Positions 35,972 to 45,410 of a stretch of DNA of 64,000 nt are shown here, piece after piece. The DNA comes from Arthrobacter sp. EpRS71. GTDB taxonomy: Bacteria > Actinomycetota > Actinomycetes > Actinomycetales > Micrococcaceae. Location of the stretch: positions 1,538,361-1,602,360 of the forward strand of contig NZ_LNUV01000006.1 of assembly GCF_001512285.1 (NCBI RefSeq), read 5' to 3'. Positions within the stretch are counted from its first letter, which is position 1, and the number at the start of each line of letters is the position of its first letter. Below the pieces are notes generated by a model that saw only the letters and a program-made list of their open reading frames with translations, was not told the DNA's origin and searched no databases. The position numbers and the translations under genes were made by a program.

Positions 35972-38900
35972 CTACGGAGCGCATGTGAACTTGGCATCAC
36001 CCCAAACGCCATGTGCGCCGTTGATGGATCCGGAGGGGTCCACCACCAATTCCACATATGCCGCACCAGTGAGGTCAACGGACACGGACTCAGGGGCAAA
36101 TCCCGGTGTGTACGTGCGCGATTGGTACTTGTTCACGCCGTCGGCATTGACCTTGAAGATGATGTTGCCGCCAAAGCCACTCTCGAGGCCCACCTGCGAG
36201 GTGAAGGAGGTGCACTTTCCTCCCAGGTAATAGGTGATCTTTGAGGCAGCATGAACGCCCAGGCCCTTACTGAATACAGGTTGCTGACCCGTCACGGGAT
36301 CCGTGTAGTTGATGGCCAGCGGCTTGTCCGGAGACGACGCCGAGTCCTTGTTGGCCACGTTCTTTCCGATCACGCCGTAGCCGTTCAAAGCCTGGACCCA
36401 CGGCGTTTCGGAGGCGTACACCGTTCCAACCGGGACGTTGGGCAAGGGCTGCGATGTCACTTTCCAGTCGAAGAACTTCACGCGGGTGTCAGTGGGCAGG
36501 GTGACGGACGCCAACTCCTTGGTGGGGTTGAGCCGGACCGTGTTGGAGAAGGCCTGGTACTTGTATTGCGTGTACTCCGGCGACGGTCCGTTGGCGTTAT
36601 TGCGGCCTTGTTCCGAGACCGCAAGCACGGCGCCGTTCAGGACCGAGGGCTGCAACCAGTTCGGGAAAAAGATGGATTGCTGCTCGGTGGTCCCGTCCGC
36701 GTACGTGAGCGTCAATACCGGGCTGGTTCCGTTGCCCACCGCGGCCGATCCGAGCACTGCCAGGTGCGTGCCCTTGCCCTGGACGGCGATGGTCTGAGCG
36801 GAGAGTGCCACGGAGTTGGGAACGTCCGGGCCAACGGCAGGCCACGTGTAGTCAACCTGCGTGGGCTTTCCGGCGTCGACCGTCACCGTGCTGCCCGGCC
36901 GGACACCGCCTGCCGGTACCGTAGCGGCCGCCAGCTGTTCGGCAGCGAAGGTGGCCCCTCCGCCGTCGAAGTTTCCAAGTGCCTTGCCCGCCACGGTGGT
37001 GATTGAGACGGTGTTGTATGCGGCGGCCAGGGAACCGTAGGCGACATAGATCTGGTTGCCGCCGGTTACGGACTGGCTGGACCCGGATGAAGCGTACGAC
37101 GCCGATACCCGCACGGTCTGTTGGCCCGCCTTCGCGCTGGTCCCCGGCTTGATAACGAACGTGGCTGTTGCAGTAGCGCCGCCTTCCACCTTGGCCGCGG
37201 TTGCGCCGGAGGAAGAGATGACAGTCCAGCCCTCAGGGAGCACCGGGGTCAGCACCACGTTGCTCTTCGCCTTGGTTCCGGTGTTCACGAAAGCCGCGGT
37301 GACGGTGGTTTCCTGGTCCTGGAAGACCTGCTGGCCGGTGGTCACACGAACCTCGGCTGCGGAGTCCTCCTGGCTCTTGCCGCCCAGCGGACCGGCCTGC
37401 TGGAGCTGGACTGTAGCGGACTGGTTGGAAGCGATGGACCCTGTCTTCACCCAGATGGTTCCGTTGTTGGCCTCATCGAAGTACCAGCCAGTTGCTGCTG
37501 CGGCGTAGGCGGCCTGGGTGGAGTGCTGGGCGAGCTTGGTGCCGCCGATCTTGACGTCCTTGGGTGCTGCGCCGGCGTGGACTTTCAGCTCGTAGGGACG
37601 GGCTGCAGCCTTACCGGTGTACTCGCCGTTCCGTTCGCCGATGGAGACCTTGACGCTGCTGTTGCCCTTGCCCGGGGCGTCCACTGCGAACACCTGGCTG
37701 GACGATTTTCCGTCCTTGAATTCGCGGGTGACCTTGTCATCTTCGTACAGCGTGAAGGTGTCCTGGCCCTGGGCGTAAACGTCCAAGGTGATCATGGAAT
37801 CTTCGGGAACCAAGGACGCGTTGCGCGCCACGATGCCTTGCGGGATTACCGCTCCGGCACGGACGAACACCGGCAGCTTGTCCAGAGGTGCGTTGTAGCC
37901 GTTCAGGATCTGGCCGCCCTGGTAAAGCTTGCCGGTCCAGTAATCCACCCACTGCTGTCCTTCCGGAAGGAAGATGCCGTTGCGGACATCGGTCTGGGTA
38001 AAGACCGGTGCCACCAGGAAATCGGAGCCCAACATGAACTGGTTGTTCGCCTCGGCACCGTAGGACCATTCCTGTTCGGGGAACTCGAGGGCCATGGAGC
38101 GCATCATCGAAACACCGCTGGTGGACGACTCCTGGGCCAGCGTATAGATAAAGGGCATGAGCTGCTGGCGGAGCTGGAGGTACTGACGGTTGATGGCCGT
38201 GGCTTCGTCACCGTAGAGCCACGGACGCTTGTCAGTGGCTGCCCAGCCGGACATGGAGTACAGCGCCGGGGCGAAGGCCTTCCACTGGAGATCGCGGACG
38301 TAGGACTCTGCAGAACCACCGAAGATGCCGTCAACGTCGCCCGTGGTGAACGCCAGGCCCGAGTTGCCGGCGCCGGTGAGGGCCGAGACCTGCCAGCGGA
38401 CGGCGTCGAGGTTTCCTGAATGGTCACCCGTCCACTGCATGCCGCAGCGCTGGGAGCCGGCCCAGCCTTCCACCATGAGCGAGGTGCCGCGGGCGTTGGA
38501 ATACTGTTCGATGCCGCCGTGCGCTGCTTCGCAACCGGTGAGTGCTTGGCGGTAGCCCTGACCCACCCACGCGACGTCGAGCTTACGGAGCCGTACGCCG
38601 GCCTCGCCCACTTCATACTCCTGGTTGGTCAGGGAACGCTGCGTCCACAGGCCAACTTTGAGGTCGGTTTCTTCCTCGATGTTGCTCACGGTTTCCGGAA
38701 GTTGCTGGTATTCGCAGCCGTAGCCGTCGTTGACCAGCATCCAGCCGGCAGGCATGTCGTTCTCCACGAATTTCCGTGCGGTCTTGATAGCGTCCGGGGT
38801 GCGCTGCTTGGCGCCGTCGGGATCGCCGTAGCCCGAGGAGGAGTAGCCCGGGTTGGAGCGGTTGTAGCAGTCAGCATCGCCGTACTCCAGGGCGTACACC

Positions 38901-39811
38901 GGGGGCATCATGGGCTTGCCGGTCAACGTGGTGTAGGCGCCGAGCGACTGCTTGTAGTCACCCACGAAGTAGTAGGCGTCGAAGCGCTTTTCCTCATGTG
39001 TGGTGGTGGGCTGGCCGCCGAAGTTGTAGGAGCCGCGGGCAAACGTGTCGCGAAGGACGCCGTAGCCCTTGGAGGACATGTAGTAGGGCACGGCGTTGGG
39101 GTAGCCGTCATCGTCCCAGTCGAAGTTCTTGGCGATGTTGATCAGGGCGCCGGTGTGCACGGAGCGGCCGTTCTGCATGCCGCCGCCGATGAACTGCTCC
39201 TCATCCTGCTGGGCGAGGTGCTGCGTAGCTGAGTTGGCACCGAAGGTGATGGGCGCTGATTCCTCCAGAACCACCGAGCCGTCAGCCCTGAGAACGCGCA
39301 GCTGGGTGGTGGCCTTGTTGATCTCGACGCTGATTTTGGCGGTCTTCAGGACCAGCCAGTCGCCGTCGTTCACGGTTGGGGTGGCGCCGGGGAACTTATC
39401 CTTGCCCACCACGATGTTGGCGGTCCTGGCAGGGTCGCCTTGGTCCGTATTGGCGGGATCAGTGAAGTTTCCGCTGGGGTCAGCTTCCAGGCGGAAGTTG
39501 CCGTCGTCCAGGAACGTGACGCGGATGGCGCCCTTCTCCGCTGAAAGGTTGACGACGTTGCCGGACTGGGTAAACCCTGTCACCGCTCCGAGAGGTACTC
39601 CGGCGGCATCGACGGGGACTTCGGGGGTGACTGCTTTGATGGCGGCGGGATCGCCCGGAGCCGCATTGGCAGCCGAGTAGCTGAGGGCGGGAATGGTTCC
39701 TGCGAGGAGCAGCGAGGCCAAGCCGAGGGAGGCGGCCTTCCTGACTAGCTTTTTGGCTCGTCCGTGGCTGTTGGGGACAGCGCCGGATAAGCCCAATGTG
39801 GGTGCGGACAT
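35972..39811 (-). CDS. Large secreted GH31 glycoside hydrolase with NEW3 and NPCBM-type domains
   Basis: The 1279-residue protein has a long signal peptide ending near residue 51 (SAANA). A galactose-mutarotase-like domain follows to about residue 290. The GH31 barrel has likely nucleophile D412 in KLDVAWVG and likely acid/base D463 in WTGDHSGN. After the barrel come a C-terminal beta domain and an NEW3-like domain near 830-930 (FVNTGTKAKSNVVLTPVLPEGW). The end (about 1130-1279) resembles an NPCBM carbohydrate-binding module (SKGLGVHAASKITYYLGGKC). It probably acts on extracellular alpha-glucans or related glycans. The precise linkage is not visible. Confidence 0.92.
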   Translation of the reverse strand: MSAPTLGLSGAVPNSHGRAKKLVRKAASLGLASLLLAGTIPALSYSAANAAPGDPAAIKAVTPEVPVDAAGVPLGAVTGFTQSGNVVNLSAEKGAIRVTFLDDGNFRLEADPSGNFTDPANTDQGDPARTANIVVGKDKFPGATPTVNDGDWLVLKTAKISVEINKATTQLRVLRADGSVVLEESAPITFGANSATQHLAQQDEEQFIGGGMQNGRSVHTGALINIAKNFDWDDDGYPNAVPYYMSSKGYGVLRDTFARGSYNFGGQPTTTHEEKRFDAYYFVGDYKQSLGAYTTLTGKPMMPPVYALEYGDADCYNRSNPGYSSSGYGDPDGAKQRTPDAIKTARKFVENDMPAGWMLVNDGYGCEYQQLPETVSNIEEETDLKVGLWTQRSLTNQEYEVGEAGVRLRKLDVAWVGQGYRQALTGCEAAHGGIEQYSNARGTSLMVEGWAGSQRCGMQWTGDHSGNLDAVRWQVSALTGAGNSGLAFTTGDVDGIFGGSAESYVRDLQWKAFAPALYSMSGWAATDKRPWLYGDEATAINRQYLQLRQQLMPFIYTLAQESSTSGVSMMRSMALEFPEQEWSYGAEANNQFMLGSDFLVAPVFTQTDVRNGIFLPEGQQWVDYWTGKLYQGGQILNGYNAPLDKLPVFVRAGAVIPQGIVARNASLVPEDSMITLDVYAQGQDTFTLYEDDKVTREFKDGKSSSQVFAVDAPGKGNSSVKVSIGERNGEYTGKAAARPYELKVHAGAAPKDVKIGGTKLAQHSTQAAYAAAATGWYFDEANNGTIWVKTGSIASNQSATVQLQQAGPLGGKSQEDSAAEVRVTTGQQVFQDQETTVTAAFVNTGTKAKSNVVLTPVLPEGWTVISSSGATAAKVEGGATATATFVIKPGTSAKAGQQTVRVSASYASSGSSQSVTGGNQIYVAYGSLAAAYNTVSITTVAGKALGNFDGGGATFAAEQLAAATVPAGGVRPGSTVTVDAGKPTQVDYTWPAVGPDVPNSVALSAQTIAVQGKGTHLAVLGSAAVGNGTSPVLTLTYADGTTEQQSIFFPNWLQPSVLNGAVLAVSEQGRNNANGPSPEYTQYKYQAFSNTVRLNPTKELASVTLPTDTRVKFFDWKVTSQPLPNVPVGTVYASETPWVQALNGYGVIGKNVANKDSASSPDKPLAINYTDPVTGQQPVFSKGLGVHAASKITYYLGGKCTSFTSQVGLESGFGGNIIFKVNADGVNKYQSRTYTPGFAPESVSVDLTGAAYVELVVDPSGSINGAHGVWGDAKFTCAP

Positions 39812-39920
39812 GTGAGGCCAACTTTCGACGAGTGACTTTTTGTGATCTAACTCATAGCGAAACGTGCACTAATCGTCACTGCAAAAAGGCAAAAGGTCAA
39901 CCGTTTAACCAGAATCCCTT

Positions 39921-39988
39921 ACCCAACTAAGTAGCAGTTCACGTCGTTTTCAGCGCTCAAAACGACCTCAACTGCGACTCAGTTGGGT
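39921..39988. repeat. REP-like palindromic repeat, copy 1
   Basis: Two 30-base arms, 39921-39950 and 39959-39988, match at 26 positions around an eight-base loop (CAGCGCTC). The left arm begins ACCCAACTAAGTAGCAG, and the right arm ends AGTTGGGT. The left arm shares 27 of 30 bases with the copy at 54460. It lies between the GH31 promoter region and the response-regulator gene stop. Confidence 0.75.
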
Positions 39989-39992
39989 GGAG

Positions 39993-40649
39993 TTAGCGGG
40001 CTCGGAGGATCCTGCGCTGCGTCGCCACAGCGATGGCAGCGGTCCGGTTGTCCACGCCGAGCTTGGAGTAGATGTGCACCAAGTGGGTCTTCACCGTGGC
40101 CTCGGAAATGAAGAGCTGCTTGGCCATGGCACGGTTGCTCATGCCCGTGGCCAGAAGCTCCAAAAGTTGGACTTCCCGGGCGCTCAAAGCAGGCGAAGGA
40201 TTGCGGATGCGGCCCATGAGCCGCGCTGCAACCTCGGGTGCCAACGCGGTTTGCCCGGCCGCCGCGGACAACACGGCCTGCCGGATCTGCTCCGGCGGTG
40301 CGTCCTTCAACATGTAGCCACTCGCGCCGGCCTCCACTGCGGCAAGGATGTCGGCGTCGGTGTCGTAAGTGGTCAGGATCAGGACGGGCGGCGGGGGAGT
40401 CCCGGCCTCGCCCGCTTTGATCTTCTCCGTGGCCGTTACGCCGTCCATGCCGCTGCCCATCTGCAGGTCCATGAGCACCAGGTCCACCGGCTCACCCAGG
40501 GTGTGCAGCTTACTGAGCTTGAGGAGCGCGTCATCACCATCAGCAGCCTCGGCAACCACGGTCACCCCCGGGAAATCGGCGAGCATTGCCCGCAGTCCCG
40601 CTCGAACCACCGGATGGTCATCCACCAGCAACACTCGAATCTCACTCAC
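39993..40649 (-). CDS. NarL/FixJ-type response regulator
   Basis: The 218-residue protein has a receiver domain (VLLVDDHPVVRAGLRAML, with the phospho-Asp in DLVLMDLQMGSGMDG). The LuxR HTH is LSAREVQLLELLATGMSNRAMA and ATVKTHLVHIYSKLG. It forms a pair with the kinase upstream, overlapping it by four bases. The ABC pair at 42122-43957 is divergent from this system and a likely target. Confidence 0.95.
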   Translation of the reverse strand: MSEIRVLLVDDHPVVRAGLRAMLADFPGVTVVAEAADGDDALLKLSKLHTLGEPVDLVLMDLQMGSGMDGVTATEKIKAGEAGTPPPPVLILTTYDTDADILAAVEAGASGYMLKDAPPEQIRQAVLSAAAGQTALAPEVAARLMGRIRNPSPALSAREVQLLELLATGMSNRAMAKQLFISEATVKTHLVHIYSKLGVDNRTAAIAVATQRRILRAR

Positions 40650-41926
40650 GCAGCACCCTCATCCGCCCGCAACGGTACCCGGATCGCAACCACTGTCCCC
40701 TCACCAGGCGCCGACTCGATCTCCAGGCTGCCGTTCAGTGCGGACAGCCGCTCACGCAAACTCTGAAGCCCGACGCCGGTTCCGTCGCCACGCGCTGTAC
40801 CGGCCGCCGTCGACGGCTCGAATCCAATGCCATCGTCAAAAACGTCCAGGGTCACTTCCCCTCCAAGGAAGGACAGGGTCACGACGGCGGTGCTCGCGCG
40901 GGCATGCGCCCAGACGTTCGCGAGGGAAGCCTGTGCGGCCCGGAGCAGGGTGGTTTGGCAGGTGTTCGGCAGCTCCACGGGCGTACCCGCCAGCTCGAAG
41001 CGGCAGCGCAGCGCAGACCCCCTCGCGGCAGCTTCCGTCTCCGTCTTCGCGCAGAGCCGGCGGAGTGTGTCCACGAGCCCGGACTCCTCAAGATCCGGCG
41101 AGCGAAGGCCGCGAACAAAGCTCCGGGCCTCGGCAAGATTGGCTGACGCCGTGTCCTGAACCGTCCGTAACCGTTCTTTTGCTGCGGTTGTATCGCCGTG
41201 GTCCAAGGCTTTCTCCGCGGACCTGCCCATCAGGATGATGCTGGAGAAACCCTGCGCAAGCGTGTCGTGGATTTCCCTGGCGAGCCGTTCGCGCTCAGCC
41301 AGCGTTCCGGCGTCGTGCTGGGTTTGCGCGAGTTCGGCGCGTGTCCTGCGAAGCTCGTCAGCAACAGCGCGCTGGTTCTGGGCCTCGAGAAACAGGGCAC
41401 GGTAGGCCAGGCCGGTGACCACCGCGAAGATTGCCCCGAACGCCGGTCCGATGACCATCGCAAGCTGCTGGCCACCGTCGGACGATCCTCGGCTATGGAA
41501 CCACAAAGTACCCACCAGAAGGGCGGTGCTTACGGCGATCGCGGGCAAGGCCAGGCCGCGGGGGAGCAGATGAAGTTGCAGGAAGAACAAGGGAAAGGCC
41601 ACCCATGCGAAGTCGCTGCTGACCAGGAGGAGCAACAGCCACAGCAGCATCACCGCTCCCAACCACCAGCGCGCGTAAGGCGTCGGATTGAACCGCGTGG
41701 GAACAGTCGCGTGGCGTTTCTCCAGGAGAGTCCCGCCGAGGTAGACCATCGCCAGCACGGCCGATAGCCCCAGACCGGCGGACACGGCCACAGCCGACGG
41801 CGTACCGCTGGTTCCCATTCCCGTCATCAACCGGACCACGGCCACCAGCAACAGAACCGCGAAACCTACATGCAGGCTCACGCGCAGCACGCGGAGGATT
41901 GTGGCTGCGCCAGCGGGAGACTGCAT
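40646..41926 (-). CDS. Sensor histidine kinase, HisKA_3 type
   Basis: The 426-residue protein has about six N-terminal membrane segments (residues 10-175). A coiled segment (LRRTRAELAQTQHDAGTLAE) links to the phosphoacceptor LAREIHDTLAQGFSSII. The ATPase end has GVGLQSLRERLSALNGSLEI. It signals to the adjacent regulator. Its stimulus is unknown, but the divergent FtsX-type ABC genes suggest antimicrobial-peptide or envelope stress. Confidence 0.94.
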   Translation of the reverse strand: MQSPAGAATILRVLRVSLHVGFAVLLLVAVVRLMTGMGTSGTPSAVAVSAGLGLSAVLAMVYLGGTLLEKRHATVPTRFNPTPYARWWLGAVMLLWLLLLLVSSDFAWVAFPLFFLQLHLLPRGLALPAIAVSTALLVGTLWFHSRGSSDGGQQLAMVIGPAFGAIFAVVTGLAYRALFLEAQNQRAVADELRRTRAELAQTQHDAGTLAERERLAREIHDTLAQGFSSIILMGRSAEKALDHGDTTAAKERLRTVQDTASANLAEARSFVRGLRSPDLEESGLVDTLRRLCAKTETEAAARGSALRCRFELAGTPVELPNTCQTTLLRAAQASLANVWAHARASTAVVTLSFLGGEVTLDVFDDGIGFEPSTAAGTARGDGTGVGLQSLRERLSALNGSLEIESAPGEGTVVAIRVPLRADEGAA

Positions 41927-42121
41927 GCTTCACAGCGTATCCCCGGCGTGACCTAAACCGCCCCGAATTCGGCCCTGTGCAGCCTGAATCAACCATTCGG
42001 ATGATCGCTGGCTCAACCCCACGATGCCAGCCAATCCATCCGGCTCCCGATGCCCCTCAGGCCTATCGCCGGAAGAGTTGATATCGCCGGGATCAAGCCC
42101 GCATTGAATCGAAGGAATCCG

Positions 42122-43231
42122 ATGTTTCTTGCCATCCGCGACATCCGTTTCGCCAAGGGCCGCTTTGCGCTCATGGGCAGCGTGGTCGCCCTGATCACCT
42201 TGCTGCTGGTTATGCTGTCCGGGCTGACGGCGGGCTTGGGCAACCAGTCGACGTCGGCCCTTGGGGCCCTGCCTGTGCAGCAGATCGCCTTCGGCGCACC
42301 CGCTGGGGCCGAGCCAAAGGCTTCGTACACCGAGTCCGAAGTTTCCGCTGGTCAGCTCGCGGCATGGCGGAATCAGCCGGGCGTGGCGTCCGCTGAGGCG
42401 CTGGGGATCAGCCAAACCCGTTTCCAGTCACTGAGTGATGGCGGGACTCCGGCTGGAACCGCCAACGTTGCAGTTTTTGGCGGCGGCCTGGCACCGTCCG
42501 CAGTGGCACAGTCCCCGGCGGCACCGTCCGGTGTGAAGGACGGGACGGTGGTGGTGGGTGAATCGCTGGCGAAGGAACTGGGGTTGGATGTTGGCAGCCG
42601 GGTTCGAGCAGGTGGGACAGACCTGACGGTTTCAGCTGTTGTGGAGGACCAGTGGTACTCCCACACGGGCGTGGTGTGGACAACGCTGGACACGTGGCGG
42701 TCCATAGCGCACGCGGCACCAGGCACAGCCACTGTTGTCGCCGTAACTTTCGACGCCGGAGCTTCCGTGAACATCGACGCTGCCAATGCGGCGGCCGGCA
42801 CGGTCAGTACCGATCCTGTGGGGTCTTTCCAAGCACTGGCCTCCTACAAGAGTGAAAACGGCTCACTCATGCTGATGCAAGCATTCCTCTACGGCATTTC
42901 TGCTTTGGTGATCGTTGCGTTCCTGACGGTGTGGACAGTTCAGCGCACGCGTGACATCGCCGTCCTCAAAGCCTTGGGAGCTTCGTCCGGCTACGTTTTG
43001 CGGGATGCCCTCACCCAAGCGGCCCTGGTGCTGCTGGTCGGAGCTGTTGGAGGCGGACTTCTTGGCTTGGCCGGCGGAACATTCGCTGCCCAGGCCGCAC
43101 CATTTCTCATTACTCCCATGACCACCCTGTTCCCCATCGCGGGGATCATCCTTCTCGGTTTAGGGGGCGCGGTCCTTGCTGTCAGAAGCGTCACCAAGGT
43201 GGACCCGCTGTTGGCCCTCGGTGGCAACTAA
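42122..43231 (+). CDS. FtsX/MacB-type ABC transporter permease
   Basis: The 369-residue protein has one N-terminal membrane segment (about residues 17-40). A large extracellular loop follows to about 250, then three C-terminal segments. This is the FtsX/MacB layout. The ending IAGIILLGLGGAVLAVRSVTKVDPLLAL is typical. The ATG at 42122 follows GAAGGAATCC and removes 24 unlikely residues from the longer frame. It pairs with the ATPase gene 24 bases later. Confidence 0.9.
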   Translation: MFLAIRDIRFAKGRFALMGSVVALITLLLVMLSGLTAGLGNQSTSALGALPVQQIAFGAPAGAEPKASYTESEVSAGQLAAWRNQPGVASAEALGISQTRFQSLSDGGTPAGTANVAVFGGGLAPSAVAQSPAAPSGVKDGTVVVGESLAKELGLDVGSRVRAGGTDLTVSAVVEDQWYSHTGVVWTTLDTWRSIAHAAPGTATVVAVTFDAGASVNIDAANAAAGTVSTDPVGSFQALASYKSENGSLMLMQAFLYGISALVIVAFLTVWTVQRTRDIAVLKALGASSGYVLRDALTQAALVLLVGAVGGGLLGLAGGTFAAQAAPFLITPMTTLFPIAGIILLGLGGAVLAVRSVTKVDPLLALGGN

Positions 43232-43255
43232 TACATTCCTAGAAAGGCATGCATC

Positions 43256-43957
43256 GTGACTGCAGCATTGAACCTGATCAACGTCTCCCTCGAATACCCG
43301 GACGGCGCCTCAACCCTCAAGGCACTGGACGCCGTCAACCTCAGCGTTAGCACGGGTGAATTCCTTTCACTTGTGGGGCCCTCCGGATCCGGCAAGTCCT
43401 CACTCCTGGACGTCGCAGCAACTCTCCTGAAGCCCACGGCCGGGCTGGTCATCATCGACGGGCAGGACATCTCCACCATTTCGGAGGCCGAACGCACAAC
43501 CCTTCGCCGGGACAAAGTGGGCATCATCTTCCAGCAACCCAATCTGCTGCCCGCACTGACCGCCGTCGAGCAGTTGCTGATCCGCGAGCATCTACGGGGC
43601 AAGCAAGGACGCAGAGGGCGGGAGAAGGCCGTTGAGCTGCTGGACGTCGTCGGGCTTTCCGGTGCAGCAGATAAGAGACCTCATCAGCTGTCCGGCGGCC
43701 AACGTCAGAGGGTGAACATTGCGAGGGCCCTCATGGGAAACCCCACCCTTCTCCTGGTTGATGAACCTACAGCCGCCCTCGACCAGAAACGCAGCGAGTC
43801 CATCGTCCGCCTGCTGCGGCAGGTCACTGACGAGTTCCGGACCGCAACCGTCATGGTCACCCATGACACCGGGTTCCTGCCCCTCACCGACGCCGTCGCC
43901 ACGATGAGGGACGGACGCATCAGCCCCGCCTTGGTCCCGTCCGCGCAAGCCAACTAG
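43256..43957 (+). CDS. MacB/LolD-type ABC ATPase
   Basis: The 233-residue protein starts at GTG. It has Walker A GPSGSGKSSLLD near residue 41, signature QLSGGQRQRVNIARAL, and Walker B LLLVDEPTAALDQ. LolD-like features are DISTISEAERTTLRRDKVGIIFQ. It drives the FtsX-type permease directly upstream. The two genes diverge from the kinase/regulator pair. Confidence 0.94.
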   Translation: MTAALNLINVSLEYPDGASTLKALDAVNLSVSTGEFLSLVGPSGSGKSSLLDVAATLLKPTAGLVIIDGQDISTISEAERTTLRRDKVGIIFQQPNLLPALTAVEQLLIREHLRGKQGRRGREKAVELLDVVGLSGAADKRPHQLSGGQRQRVNIARALMGNPTLLLVDEPTAALDQKRSESIVRLLRQVTDEFRTATVMVTHDTGFLPLTDAVATMRDGRISPALVPSAQAN

Positions 43958-43964
43958 GGGACAT

Positions 43965-45410
43965 CTACAGTCCCACACCCAGCCCGGGTACGCGCATTTT
44001 GAATATGTCCTTAAGGGCATGTCTCGCCGCGTGGTACCCGGGCATTCCCGTCACTCCAGGCCCCGGCGGGGTAGACGAGGAACATAAGTACACGCCGGGC
44101 AACGGGGTTCGCCACGGCACGTTGGACACCACCGGCCGCTGCACCAGGCCTCGCAGGTCCAGCAGGCCTGCGCTGAAGTCTCCCCCCACATAATTCTCGT
44201 TGTAAGCGGACAGTTCCGCCGCCGTCGTGGTCTTTGATCCCACCACCAGATCACGGAAGCCAGGTGCGTAGCGCTCGATGCGGGCCATGACAGCTTCGGC
44301 CATGTCCACGGTGGAGTTGGCCGGTACGTGGCAATAGGACCACAGAACGTGACGGCCTTCCGGGGCCCGTGTGGAGTCCACCAGAGATGGCTGGGACACC
44401 AGGACGTAGGGCTCGGTGGGGTGTTTGCCCATGTCCACAAGGTTCTCCGACTCGGCCATCGCCAGCCTGGAACCGCCCACATGGACTGTCCCGGCCTTCG
44501 CCAATCCGGGGTCGCGCCACGGAACGGGCCCGGACAGGATGAAGTCCACCTTGCACGCCGCATTCCCAAATCGGAATTCTTCCAATGCGCGGCGGTAGCG
44601 GTCTGGAACTTCCGCCCCACCCAGGCGGGCCAACGTTGGCGGGGCAACATCCAGCAAGATCGCTTTCGCAGGCCTAACCTGATTCAGGGAGTTCACGCGT
44701 TCACCTACGTGGATGGTGCCTCCGTGCGCCGTGAGGTCATCAGCCATTGCTTTGGCGATGGACATGGAACCACCAACAGGAATCACCCAACCTCCCGCGT
44801 GGGCAAGAACGCTGAGCAAGAGCCCGGCACCCGTTGAACTGAGGGATGGCTGCGAGCCGAGGGCGTGTGACATCACGCCCGTCAACAGCGCGGGCGCGGC
44901 TTCCTCCCTGAATCGCCGCATCCAGAGCGGGGTCCCCTGATCCAAGGTAGCCAGTCCGAACCTGATAGCCGCCAAAGGATCCTTCGGGATGCGCAGGAGC
45001 TGGTTGGAGGTAAAGTCCACCACCCCGTCCACCCGCTCCAGCAAGGGCTGCAGCAGCCGACGGTAGGCCGGTCCGTCGACACCCAGCTCCTCCACCGTCC
45101 GATCCAGGGATTGGTAGGCCAGAGCAGCTCCTCCGACGTCCAACGGTGTTCCGTGCTGGACCTCAGGGAGACGCAGATCCACCCGCTGCGACAATTCAAA
45201 ATCGCGGAAGAAAGGGGAGGCCACCGCCATGGGGTGCACCGCTGAGCAGATGTCGTACAGGTAGCCGGGTTCAATCAACTCGCTGGTCCGCGATCCACCC
45301 CCGATCGCATCAGCTGCTTCGTAAAGGTGGACACTCAGGCCGGCGCGGGCCATCACCACTGCGGCGGCCAGGCCGTTGGGACCGGCGCCGACGACGGCGA
45401 CATCAACCAT
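43965..45410 (-). CDS. Phytoene-desaturase-like FAD oxidoreductase
   Basis: The 481-residue protein begins with a dinucleotide-binding motif, VAVVGAGPNGLAAAVVMARAG, followed by the second half YEAADAIGGGSRT. A C-terminal FAD segment PGVYLCSSSTPPGPGVTGMPG also fits carotenoid desaturase/NAD(P)-FAD oxidoreductases. No other carotenoid genes are nearby, so the substrate is unknown. It overlaps the glycosyltransferase gene by eight bases and is probably co-transcribed with it. Confidence 0.85.
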   Translation of the reverse strand: MVDVAVVGAGPNGLAAAVVMARAGLSVHLYEAADAIGGGSRTSELIEPGYLYDICSAVHPMAVASPFFRDFELSQRVDLRLPEVQHGTPLDVGGAALAYQSLDRTVEELGVDGPAYRRLLQPLLERVDGVVDFTSNQLLRIPKDPLAAIRFGLATLDQGTPLWMRRFREEAAPALLTGVMSHALGSQPSLSSTGAGLLLSVLAHAGGWVIPVGGSMSIAKAMADDLTAHGGTIHVGERVNSLNQVRPAKAILLDVAPPTLARLGGAEVPDRYRRALEEFRFGNAACKVDFILSGPVPWRDPGLAKAGTVHVGGSRLAMAESENLVDMGKHPTEPYVLVSQPSLVDSTRAPEGRHVLWSYCHVPANSTVDMAEAVMARIERYAPGFRDLVVGSKTTTAAELSAYNENYVGGDFSAGLLDLRGLVQRPVVSNVPWRTPLPGVYLCSSSTPPGPGVTGMPGYHAARHALKDIFKMRVPGLGVGL

